9,189 nucleotides of DNA from the NCBI GenBank assembly GCA_900548415.1, contig URKO01000027.1, positions 1 through 9,189 on the forward strand, in the 5' to 3' direction. Shown in pieces: positions 1 through 6,853 of the stretch. The DNA is from an uncultured Porphyromonas sp. Lineage in GTDB: Bacteria; Bacteroidota; Bacteroidia; Bacteroidales; Porphyromonadaceae. The notes under the pieces are model-generated. The model worked only from the letters and a program-made list of their open reading frames with translations. It ran no database searches and was not told where the DNA came from. A program made the translations under genes and the position numbers. Each line of letters opens with the position of its first letter. The first letter of the stretch is position 1.

Positions 1-1
1 A

Positions 2-199
2 AAGACCATTGAGCCCTACGATACGAAAAGCAAGTCGCTCAAGCCATTCGATCTTGGTCTCGGCGTGCAGGGTGCCTTCGAGTATCGTCAGTTTGCTCTC
101 AATCTAGGCTTCGAGCGCAGTTTGCTCAACACCTGCTTCCGCGAGATGGGCGAGGTCTACAATATGAACCTCTACGTAGGTCTAGGTTATCGCTTCTAA
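2..199 (+). CDS. C-terminal end of an outer-membrane beta-barrel protein (partial, 5' end outside window)
   Basis: The frame beginning at base 2 stays open for 65 codons and stops with TAA at 197-199. The fragment alternates polar and hydrophobic/aromatic residues, for example FDLGLGVQGAFEYRQFALNLGFERSL, and finishes with NLYVGLGYRF. A terminal strand ending in an aromatic residue, here Phe, is the usual recognition signal for insertion of barrel proteins by the BAM machinery. This suggests the last three or so strands of a small outer-membrane barrel (OmpW/PorT-like 'outer membrane beta-barrel domain' proteins are common in Bacteroidota). The specific family and any ligand cannot be told from 65 residues. 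It is convergent with the minus-strand gene run and separated from it by a strong terminator. The barrel assignment is fairly secure; nothing further about function is supported. Confidence 0.75.
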   Translation, partial: KTIEPYDTKSKSLKPFDLGLGVQGAFEYRQFALNLGFERSLLNTCFREMGEVYNMNLYVGLGYRF

Positions 200-219
200 C
201 ATAGCGACCTAAACCTCTA

Positions 220-241
220 CTAGCTCTCAGGGTAGAGCTAG
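220..241. other. Small inverted repeat downstream of the barrel gene
   Basis: CTAGCTCT (220-227) and AGAGCTAG (234-241) form a perfect 8-bp stem with a 6-base loop, 20 bases after the barrel stop codon. No T-run follows on either strand, so it is unlikely to terminate transcription alone. It could protect the 3' end of the mRNA or simply accompany the stronger hairpin at 253-290. Confidence 0.4.
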
Positions 242-252
242 ACGGTAAATAC

Positions 253-290
253 AAAAGCAGGCTCTCTGGTATACCAGGGAGCCTGCTTTT
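253..290. terminator. Bidirectional intrinsic terminator between convergent genes
   Basis: Two 17-base arms (253-269 and 274-290) pair around a TATA loop with a single G-U wobble. The core is GC-rich (GCAGGCTC/GGGAGCCTGC) and the outer four positions are A's on the left and T's on the right. A U-run therefore follows the stem in either direction. It lies 54 bases after the barrel gene stop (197-199) and 60 bases past the stop of the carboxyltransferase gene (350-352). It most likely ends transcription of both convergent genes. Confidence 0.9.
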
Positions 291-349
291 CTATTATTTC
301 TGTGCATCCCGACAAGGCGGGCTACACGATGTCGCGTCTGTTACGAGGC

Positions 350-2215
350 TTAGCGTCCTAGAGGACGGCGCTCACGCTGACGTGTCGTAGCCTCCTCCTC
401 GATACGCTTGATCGGGGGCTGATAGTCGGGGTAGTGCTCCTCCTTTTCGGCTGGCTTGATGTAGGCTAGCTCGTCGCCCTTGCGGACGGTCTGACCTTGA
501 CCTACACACACCTCGATGAGCTTGCCCGTGAAGTTCGTATTAACACGCTCTATCTGACCAAATGGAGTCTCGATGTAGCAGAAGGGTTGACCCGTGACAT
601 ACTCCGTGCCTGTAGCTGGTGCCACCGAGACTTCGGTCGGATCGACCTCCCAGAGGACGGTTCCAGTCGTTGGTGCAGGGATCATCTGCGTGCCAGCACG
701 CATAGCCTTCTTGATGTCGCTCTCGTCGAAGCCCTTCTTAGCTAGTGCATCAGCCTTAGCCTTAGCGAGAGAGTCCTCAAACTCACGACGCAGGTCGCCA
801 CTCTTGTAGCGTCTGTACTGCTCGGGGTGCATAGCCAACTCGAAGAGTTCCTCGTCGTCGGGCCCGAACTCCCAGCCGTTTTCCTTCATCTCCTTGCGGA
901 ACTCATCCAGCGCATCGGGGTAGAACTGCTGTGGGTCGGCATCGGAGAACTCTAGTCCCTTCTCCTTGGCGAGAGCTACGAGCTCGGGATCTATCTTGCC
1001 AGGGATGCGTCCAGCCTTGCCGAGGATCATGTTCCACATGTTTTGGTCTATGGCGAGCCAGCGTCCCTTGCCCTGCGTCATGTTGTAGACGTTCATCAGA
1101 GCGATGTTCTTGACGTATTGGCTGAAGGGGGTGACTAGTGGGGGATAACCGACACGTGGCCATACGTAAGCGACCTCATTAAAGAGCTTGACCAGTAGAT
1201 CATCGATCGATAGCTCAGGCTGGTCGTGATTGCGCAGATACATATTGATACCTGAGTGGACGCCCTTGAGGTCGGCCATCATCGAGCCCATCATACCGCC
1301 TGGCAGACCGCAGCCAACTAGTAGCGAAGAGGTCTCCTTATTGGTCGAGCCCATGAAGTAACCGAGGAAGTCATCGATAAAGCTCTGAGTCATAGTACGA
1401 GCGCGCATGTAGGCGTCCATATTGATCTCAGGTACATCAAAGCCTGCATCGTAGAGCATCTCACGGATAGTGATTACGTCGGGGTGGATCTTACCCCAAG
1501 AGATAGGCTCCATGGCAACGTCTATGATGTCAGCACCGTTTTCGCACACCTCTAGCATAGATGCTACGGAGAAGCCAGGGCCTGAGTGTCCGTGATACTG
1601 AATGATCGTGTCGGGGTGCTTAGACTTGATCGACTTGACGAGCTGCCCGAGGAAGTGAGGACGGCCAATGCCGGCCATATCCTTGAGACAGATCTCATCA
1701 GCACCAGCCTCGATGAGCTTGTCGGCCAGCGTAGAGTAGTACTCGATCGTATGTATCGGTGAGTAGGTGATACAGAGTGTCGCCTGAGCGGTCATGCCCG
1801 CCTCCTTGGCATAGTGTATGGAGGGGATGATGTTGCGCGGATCGTTGAGACCGTCGAAGATACGTGTGATGTCTACCCCCTGCGCATGCTTGACACGATA
1901 CATCATCTTGCGGACGTCAGCCGGTACGGGGTACATGCGTAGTCCGTTGAGACCACGGTCTAGCATGTGCGTCTTGATGCCTGCCTCGTTGAGCGGCTTG
2001 GTGAAGGCGCGTACAGCGTCATTAGGGTTTTCGCCAGCGAGTAGTTTGACCTGCTCGAAGGCTCCACCATTCGTCTCGACACGAGCGAAGCAACCCATCT
2101 CGATGATGAGCGGTGCGATCGCTGCTAGTTGCTCAGCACGTGGCTGGAACTTGCCTGAGGATTGCCACATATCTCTGTATACGAGGCTAAACTGAATCTT
2201 TTTCTTTGTTGCCAT
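350..2215 (-). CDS. oadA: OadA/PycB-type biotin-dependent pyruvate carboxyltransferase (oxaloacetate decarboxylase alpha / pyruvate carboxylase subunit B), biotin site missing
   Basis: Predicted 621-residue protein. The HMGL-like carboxyltransferase domain spans about residues 5-265. It carries the YRDMWQS version of the RDxxQS metal/substrate motif (R14-S19), the catalytic lysine in CLKDMAG (K178) and metal-ligand histidines in QYHGHSG (H208, H210). A conserved carboxylase domain follows at about 285-480, with motifs such as GLPGGMMG and YVWPRVGYPP. The family moves a carboxyl group between biotin and pyruvate/oxaloacetate in the cytoplasm. The last domain (about 511-588) resembles a biotinyl hammerhead, but ETPFG (549-553) replaces the expected EAMKM, so there is no lysine to biotinylate; a charged tail (589-621) follows. 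A separate biotin carrier would be needed; none is encoded here. Start: the ATG at 2213-2215 gives the family-like MATKKKIQFSLVYRD; the longer reading begins at a TTG inside a promoter-like box. Decarboxylase versus carboxylase direction cannot be told. Confidence 0.88.
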   Translation of the reverse strand: MATKKKIQFSLVYRDMWQSSGKFQPRAEQLAAIAPLIIEMGCFARVETNGGAFEQVKLLAGENPNDAVRAFTKPLNEAGIKTHMLDRGLNGLRMYPVPADVRKMMYRVKHAQGVDITRIFDGLNDPRNIIPSIHYAKEAGMTAQATLCITYSPIHTIEYYSTLADKLIEAGADEICLKDMAGIGRPHFLGQLVKSIKSKHPDTIIQYHGHSGPGFSVASMLEVCENGADIIDVAMEPISWGKIHPDVITIREMLYDAGFDVPEINMDAYMRARTMTQSFIDDFLGYFMGSTNKETSSLLVGCGLPGGMMGSMMADLKGVHSGINMYLRNHDQPELSIDDLLVKLFNEVAYVWPRVGYPPLVTPFSQYVKNIALMNVYNMTQGKGRWLAIDQNMWNMILGKAGRIPGKIDPELVALAKEKGLEFSDADPQQFYPDALDEFRKEMKENGWEFGPDDEELFELAMHPEQYRRYKSGDLRREFEDSLAKAKADALAKKGFDESDIKKAMRAGTQMIPAPTTGTVLWEVDPTEVSVAPATGTEYVTGQPFCYIETPFGQIERVNTNFTGKLIEVCVGQGQTVRKGDELAYIKPAEKEEHYPDYQPPIKRIEEEATTRQRERRPLGR

Positions 2216-2275
2216 ATCTAGTGTATCTGTTGTTTTACCTACAAGGCTTGATGTGTCACCACCTGACCTCACCCA

Positions 2276-2283
2276 CAAAGATA
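2276..2283 (-). promoter_or_regulatory. Candidate Bacteroidota -7 promoter box for the carboxyltransferase gene
   Basis: On the minus strand this reads TATCTTTG, an exact match to the TAnnTTTG -7 consensus of Bacteroidota primary-sigma promoters. It lies about 60 bases upstream of the chosen ATG (2213-2215), which would leave a leader of roughly 50 bases. I do not find a TTG-type -33 element at 19-21 bases upstream, so only half of the promoter is visible. The box sits 6 bases past the ligase stop codon. Confidence 0.4.
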
Positions 2284-2289
2284 CATATT

Positions 2290-3840
2290 TTACTCACATA
2301 TAGGGACTGTCCTTATGCTTTTCTCAAGAGAGACATCTGAGGAGAGTGCTAGACAGAGGAGGAAGAGCATTCCGATGAGGTACTCGGGGATGTAGCTGAC
2401 GAGGTCTACATTGCAGAGAATGATCCAGAGCGAGATCACAACGATGAGGGCACTATGGTGCCGTTTACGAGCTATCCAGAGCATGGAGCCGAGGAGCGAG
2501 AGCCAGAGCATGAGTCCGATGATGCCACTCTGCACGAGTGTCTGCATATATTGATTGTGAAAGTGGAAGAGATGTGGCTCTTCAGCAGTCCCGAAGGGTA
2601 GCGTCTGCAGTAGTGTGTAGGCGTAGTCTAGTCCACCACCAATCAGTATGGGTACCTCTTGTACTGCTTGATAACTAACCAGGAGCGCATCATTGCGTAC
2701 CGTGCCGTCGAGATAGCCATGCATGAGATAGGGCGAAGTGGTGTAGACGAGCGTCAGGAGGAGAGCTCCGGAGAGTATGACGTAAGTAGCCAGGCGACCC
2801 GTATGCTTGGCTCCTTCTATCCGCACTGTGATCTGATAAAGGAGCGCATACCCACCGACAGCGACAGCCATGAGCAGCAGGTAGCGTGCTTGCAGGGCAT
2901 AACCGTAGAGGACGATGGCGAGTAGCACAGCGTAGGCGTGGAGGCGTAGCGAGTGCTCACGACTACAGATACTCATCACAACGGGGATCAGCAGGTAGAT
3001 ACCTAGATAGGTGTAGTGCGTGAAGGTAAAAGGCATCAGCATGTGGGAGCTATCGGTAACGAAGCCCGCCTCGTTGAGGTAGCCTTTGTTGAGTGTGAGC
3101 GTGATGAACGGACTGGTGCCACAGCTGATCAGGACGCTGTAATAGAAGATGAGGAAGACGACCAAGTAGATCCATGCAATGCGCAGGACCGCTTGCCAAA
3201 AGCTCTGCGTAAGATACTTCGACGGACCACTATATATGAGAAAGTAAAGGGGGATCGCGAGTAGCCAGACTTCGCGGCTCCAATAGTCGAGCGCAATCTC
3301 TTTATTTGCAGACCAGCCAACGACAACGACTGCTGTATAGAGGATATAGAGTGCAGCTGTGAGAGCCAAGGGGAAGACAATGCGCTGGCGGAGTGGACGA
3401 CAGAGGCTCGCTCGCTCCTCCCAGCGGTTGTCCACAATCATTCCAATGAGGAAAAGCGTCTGCAATCCGAGGTAGCTGTCGACCACCCCAAGCAATAGAT
3501 TGGCATAGCCTAAGCCAAAGCAGAGGAGGGGAACGAAGTGATGCCGGTAGTCGAGCTTTGCTCCAGTAGTACGGGTCACCCCTTTTGCCTCAAGCCACGG
3601 CAGTAGTACCGCCCCCATGGCGAGGAGCACAGCGACCGTCAGCAGTAGGGGCTGGTAGGTCAGTATGTCTCGAGCCAGTAGCGTCTCGGGCGTGCGATGA
3701 GGATAAGCTCCCGTGAGGGCGACGACGAGGGCGACGACAAGGGCTACCGCTACGACGATCAGCAGGAAGTAACGAGAGACAAAGCGTGCTAGGCGACTGG
3801 CGAGAGCGCGCTCTCTGGCGATGGCGGTGTGTGAAGGCAT
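2290..3840 (-). CDS. O-antigen ligase / Wzy-type polytopic membrane protein
   Basis: Predicted 516-residue integral inner-membrane protein with roughly 12 hydrophobic segments, among them about 25-43, 64-81, 102-122, 154-175, 190-204, 221-240, 277-292, 302-337, 351-367, 436-456 and 464-500. A large soluble, probably periplasmic loop lies between about 368 and 435. It ends in HFHNQYMQTLVQSGIIGL (426-443), the H-x-H-N...G-x-x-G-L pattern of the Wzy_C/O-antigen ligase family; an arginine follows a membrane segment at QARY (R319). Members join undecaprenyl-linked polysaccharide to lipid A-core (WaaL) or polymerise repeat units (Wzy); sequence alone does not separate these. Start: the ATG at 3838-3840 lies 7 bases after the acyltransferase stop. 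A longer reading from a TTG at 3909 would overlap that gene by 62 bases and adds a non-membrane leader. Position beside a lipid A acyltransferase supports an LPS role. Confidence 0.8.
   Translation of the reverse strand: MPSHTAIARERALASRLARFVSRYFLLIVVAVALVVALVVALTGAYPHRTPETLLARDILTYQPLLLTVAVLLAMGAVLLPWLEAKGVTRTTGAKLDYRHHFVPLLCFGLGYANLLLGVVDSYLGLQTLFLIGMIVDNRWEERASLCRPLRQRIVFPLALTAALYILYTAVVVVGWSANKEIALDYWSREVWLLAIPLYFLIYSGPSKYLTQSFWQAVLRIAWIYLVVFLIFYYSVLISCGTSPFITLTLNKGYLNEAGFVTDSSHMLMPFTFTHYTYLGIYLLIPVVMSICSREHSLRLHAYAVLLAIVLYGYALQARYLLLMAVAVGGYALLYQITVRIEGAKHTGRLATYVILSGALLLTLVYTTSPYLMHGYLDGTVRNDALLVSYQAVQEVPILIGGGLDYAYTLLQTLPFGTAEEPHLFHFHNQYMQTLVQSGIIGLMLWLSLLGSMLWIARKRHHSALIVVISLWIILCNVDLVSYIPEYLIGMLFLLCLALSSDVSLEKSIRTVPICE
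3717..3740. repeat. Two-copy 12-bp tandem repeat in the first membrane segment of the ligase-like gene
   Basis: GGGCGACGACGA (3717-3728) is followed directly by GGGCGACGACAA (3729-3740), differing at one base. On the coding strand it encodes two copies of a Val-Val-Ala-Leu block within transmembrane segment 1 (about residues 30-42). Because each unit is four codons, gain or loss of a copy would keep the frame but change helix length. Confidence 0.7.
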
Positions 3841-3847
3841 CAGCGTA

Positions 3848-4822
3848 CTATAATGATAAGTCGTCGCATCGTGGTGAGTAGACCATCTGCGGGAAGTTGT
3901 GCGGATCAAAGCGCCAGCGCTTGTGGCTCCAGAGCCAGCGGTGGGGTGCTAGGCGAATGTTTTCCTCTAGCAGTGTCACATAGTCGTCGACGAGCTGATG
4001 CTGTAGCTTGTCGGTCGGATGCTCACAGAGTAGCCGGAAGGTGCCGACCCATTGCTTAGCCTGGTCGTCATGACGTATCTCATAGAAGAGGATCGGTATC
4101 TGCAACTTGATGGCTAGATGACTCCACCCTGTGACAAAGGGGGTGGTACGTCCGAAGAGCGACGTAGCATAGCGCACCTGCTCGTAGTCCGGCGATTGGT
4201 CGGCTAGTAGGCAGTAGATCTGCATACGCTCATCGGTCTGTTCGCTGCGATGACGCACCATAGTACGAGCCAGTTGCATCATCTCAATGCACTGGGCGTA
4301 GTGCTGCTCTCGCATCTCATGGGTGAGCTGATCGGCGATAGGGTTGTGCAGTCGCTTGTAGATGACATGCAGCTGATAGCGACTCTGGTCTAGGTGTAGT
4401 GCCGAGGAGCCCATCAGCTCCCAAGGGCCAATGTGCCCCAAGAGGACGAAGAGCTGTCTATGTCCCGCCTCGTAGAGCTGATCCAGTAGCTCCGTCTGCT
4501 CGAGACGAAAGAGCTGGCGCACCTGCTCGTCTGAGCCGTAAGCGTAGTGCGCCTCGTGAAGCATGAGCTCAGCAAGATGACGGTAGAAGCTTCTGCCGAC
4601 CTCCTTTTGCTCAGCAGGCGAGAGGTGTGTGAGGGTGAGGCGAATGTTTTCCTCTACCACCTGACGGCGGTACTTAACGAGATGATAGAGCAGCCAGTCG
4701 AGGGTAGGGACTAGTACGCGATCAACGAAAGAGCGGGGCAAGCGTGCCAAGCCCCGCAATGTAGAGCGCATCAGCCGAAGCCGTAGTCGCTGCCATCGTG
4801 TGAGCTGGTTACTCTGCGCCAT
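3848..4822 (-). CDS. LpxL/HtrB-family lipid A (Kdo2-lipid) late acyltransferase
   Basis: Predicted 324-residue protein, close to the usual 290-330 of the family, which adds a secondary acyl chain to lipid A precursors at the cytoplasmic face of the inner membrane. The HX4E acyltransferase signature is seen as GHIGPWE (H130 to E135). It is followed by YKRLHNP (155-161), LLADQSP (205-211, containing the conserved D-Q pair) and a C-terminal WLWSHKRW (296-303) like the WxHxRW close of LpxL proteins. The N-terminus has a hydrophobic stretch (about 36-48) flanked by basic residues, suitable for membrane association. The ATG at 4820-4822 lies inside the last codons of hflX, giving a 14-base overlap and probable translational coupling. 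The O-antigen-ligase-like gene follows after 7 bases. The acyl donor and position on lipid A cannot be inferred. Confidence 0.87.
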   Translation of the reverse strand: MAQSNQLTRWQRLRLRLMRSTLRGLARLPRSFVDRVLVPTLDWLLYHLVKYRRQVVEENIRLTLTHLSPAEQKEVGRSFYRHLAELMLHEAHYAYGSDEQVRQLFRLEQTELLDQLYEAGHRQLFVLLGHIGPWELMGSSALHLDQSRYQLHVIYKRLHNPIADQLTHEMREQHYAQCIEMMQLARTMVRHRSEQTDERMQIYCLLADQSPDYEQVRYATSLFGRTTPFVTGWSHLAIKLQIPILFYEIRHDDQAKQWVGTFRLLCEHPTDKLQHQLVDDYVTLLEENIRLAPHRWLWSHKRWRFDPHNFPQMVYSPRCDDLSL

Positions 4823-6044
4823 CGTCCATCAGATCGCTATAGTCCTGGTAGAGGAAGTCGTTGTAAGGATAGCGCTGTATGTGGATCTCCTTGACACGCT
4901 CGTAGAGGAGTCGTCGCAGCTCGTCCATCCCCTCGCCTGTACGTGCCGAGATGAAGGTACAGTCGTTGCCCATGCGCGCCATCCAGCTCTTCTCCAGCTC
5001 CTCGCGTGTGCGGTTGAGCTTGGTCGCGGGTGTCAGATCGTCGGGATCTTTGGGGATATGCTGGTAAGCATCGATCTTGTTGAAGACGAGTATCTGCGGT
5101 TTGTCACCCAGGGCGTCGATCTCTCGGAGCGTCTCGGTGACTACCGCTATCTGATCTTCGAACTCCGGGTGGGAGATGTCCACAACGTGCAGGATGAGGT
5201 CTGACTCGCGTACCTCGTCGAGGGTACTCTTGAACGACTCTACCAGCTGTGTCGGGAGCTTGCGTATGAAGCCCACCGTGTCGGCTAGGAGGAAGGGTAG
5301 GTTGCCCAAAACGACCTTGCGAACGGTCGTGTCGAGCGTCGCAAAGAGCTTGTTTTCGGCAAAAATGTCGCTCTTAGCGAGGACGTTCATCAGCGTAGAC
5401 TTACCCACATTGGTATAGCCGACGAGGGCGACACGCACCATCTTGCCACGGTTCTGTCGCTGTACGCTCTTCTGCTTGTCGATCTTCTTGAGCTGCTCCT
5501 TGAGCTGTGAGATCTTGCGTAGGATGATCCGTCGGTCGGTCTCTAGCTGCGTCTCACCTGGGCCACGTAGCCCGATGTTACCACCACGCTGTCGCTCGAG
5601 GTGCGTCCATAGTCGGGTCAAACGTGGTAGCATGTACTGGTACTGCGCCATCTCAACCTGCGTCTTGGCGTGTGCCGTCTGTGCTCGCGTAGCAAAGATG
5701 TCGAGGATGAGCGAGGTGCGGTCGAGGATGCGTATGCCTAGCTGACGCTCTATGTTGCGTAGCTGATTGGGTGCTAGCTCATCGTCAAAGATGGCCAGCC
5801 CCACCTCGTGGGCAGAGACATACTCGGCGATCTCGTCGAGCTTGCCTTTGCCCACAAATGTTGCGGGATTTGGCGTGTCAAGACGCTGTAAGAAGCGCGC
5901 CACAGGCTCTGCACCCGCAGTCTCTGAGAGAAAGGCCAGCTCATCAAGATACTCCTCCGCCTGCGTCTCCGACACGTCGGGAGTGATGAGCCCCACGAGG
6001 ATCGTGCGCTCACTCGATTGAGAAGTCTTGATAAACTCTTTCAT
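4809..6044 (-). CDS. hflX: GTPase HflX (ribosome-associated)
   Basis: Predicted 411-residue cytoplasmic GTPase. The HflX-specific N-terminal domain shows FVGKGKLDEI (63-72), FDDELAPNQLRNIE (86-99) and ILDRTSLILDIFATRA (106-121). It is followed by the signature GLRGPGETQLETDRR (158-172) and a Lys/Gln-rich helical linker (about 173-200). The GTPase domain has G1 GYTNVGKST (209-217), G2 around TT (239-240), G3 DTVGF (255-259), G4 NKID (322-325) and G5 SAR (366-368). HflX binds the 50S subunit and splits stalled or stress-inactivated 70S ribosomes. Length and all motifs are normal. The start at 6042-6044 is 8 bases after the stop of the lactonase-like gene, and its 3' end overlaps the acyltransferase start by 14 bases, indicating co-transcription. 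No shortened or broken part is seen. Confidence 0.97.
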   Translation of the reverse strand: MKEFIKTSQSSERTILVGLITPDVSETQAEEYLDELAFLSETAGAEPVARFLQRLDTPNPATFVGKGKLDEIAEYVSAHEVGLAIFDDELAPNQLRNIERQLGIRILDRTSLILDIFATRAQTAHAKTQVEMAQYQYMLPRLTRLWTHLERQRGGNIGLRGPGETQLETDRRIILRKISQLKEQLKKIDKQKSVQRQNRGKMVRVALVGYTNVGKSTLMNVLAKSDIFAENKLFATLDTTVRKVVLGNLPFLLADTVGFIRKLPTQLVESFKSTLDEVRESDLILHVVDISHPEFEDQIAVVTETLREIDALGDKPQILVFNKIDAYQHIPKDPDDLTPATKLNRTREELEKSWMARMGNDCTFISARTGEGMDELRRLLYERVKEIHIQRYPYNDFLYQDYSDLMDDGAE

Positions 6045-6052
6045 ACAGAGGA

Positions 6053-6790
6053 CTAATAGATCGCGTATGACTTCTCACGCATCGCCTGATCATCGGCAAA
6101 GAGATGTACCCAGGGGATCTTTGCCGCAAGGAAATTGGCGGGATAAGCCTTAGCCTCGGGCAAGAGATTGATAATGTGTCCCACAGCGTGGCGCACGTCC
6201 TGTCCCAGTGCGAGGAAGACCAGTCGCTTAGACTCTTCGAGTGCCTCGAGCGTGACGGTAACCAGCTGACGCAGCTCACCCTGCTCGGTGGTCATCTCGT
6301 TGGGCGCAAAGACATCGTCTGAGATATACAGCTCCACCTGGTCGGGATAGACCCCAGCGAGGTGACCATCCACGCCCATCTCGAGGAGGGCTAGGTCAAA
6401 CTGCGGACGCCCCCCTAGGTGGCTCACACGCTCCGCTACATGCTGCTGCAGAGCTGTCGCAGCTTGTGCGGGCTCTTGTGCAGCTTCCTCCACAGCGTGG
6501 ATATGCTCCGCAGGGATCTGTAGCGGATCAAAGAGCAGACGTTGCAGTAGCGTGCGATGCGCTAGATCAGCTCCGCCCAGCTGCTCGTGAAGGAGGTAGA
6601 AGTGTACCCGCTGCCAGTCGATACGGTTGCGCCAAGGCTCTGAGGTGAGTGCCTTTGCCAAGACCTCCGCATGCTCCTCTAGTGAGAGGGCTAGATGAAA
6701 GTCGCCTTCGGTCGCCTCAACGGCCTCAGCGATAAACTGTGCGAGCTGCGTCGTGACTAGCTCAGGGGTACTGTATTGATGATAGTTCAT
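6053..6790 (-). CDS. 6-phosphogluconolactonase-like (Pgl/NagB superfamily) protein with degenerate active-site motifs
   Basis: Predicted 245-residue protein, the usual length of DevB-type 6-phosphogluconolactonases, which hydrolyse 6-phosphogluconolactone in the oxidative pentose phosphate pathway. Family landmarks in order are FHLALS (31-36), IDWQRVHFYL (57-66), PQFDLALLEMGVDGHLAGVYP (129-149; canonical GMGxDGHTASLFP), LVFLALGQD (190-198), and a C-terminal PANFLAAKIPWVHLFADDQA (217-236; canonical LPa..l....v.wf.D..A). Key residues are changed: the GGSTP phosphate loop is replaced by LEEHA (37-41), GDER by LHEQ (67-70), and the late G-x-x-K by GQDVR (196-200). The DGH motif is kept (141-143). 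It may be a divergent lactonase, act on another substrate or be non-catalytic. It lies 63 bases after obg and 8 before hflX. Superfamily assignment is good; activity is uncertain. Start is the ATG at 6788-6790. Confidence 0.75.
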   Translation of the reverse strand: MNYHQYSTPELVTTQLAQFIAEAVEATEGDFHLALSLEEHAEVLAKALTSEPWRNRIDWQRVHFYLLHEQLGGADLAHRTLLQRLLFDPLQIPAEHIHAVEEAAQEPAQAATALQQHVAERVSHLGGRPQFDLALLEMGVDGHLAGVYPDQVELYISDDVFAPNEMTTEQGELRQLVTVTLEALEESKRLVFLALGQDVRHAVGHIINLLPEAKAYPANFLAAKIPWVHLFADDQAMREKSYAIY

Positions 6791-6853
6791 AGGATATATG
6801 CTAGGTTAGTAGTTATAAGATAAAGTGTTGTGACCATCATCCTTAGTAGGCAG

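Noticed and set aside
2216..2289. Small GTCA/TGAC stem in the gap before the carboxyltransferase gene as a terminator or leader element
   Set aside because: Only a 4-bp stem with no U-run; expected by chance.
3841..3909. N-terminal extension of the ligase-like protein from a TTG at 3909
   Set aside because: It would overlap the acyltransferase gene by 62 bases and adds a polar leader unlike a membrane protein N-terminus; the ATG at 3838-3840 fits the 7-base operon spacing.
4800..5204. A 134-codon open frame on the + strand opposite hflX
   Set aside because: It lies entirely antisense to a well-supported GTPase gene, has no recognisable motif, and arises from the codon bias of the opposite strand.
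6791..6853. Possible promoter (TATCTTAT on the minus strand) in the obg to lactonase-like gap
   Set aside because: It matches only the TAnnTT part of the -7 consensus and has no TTG at the -33 position, so it is too weak to annotate.
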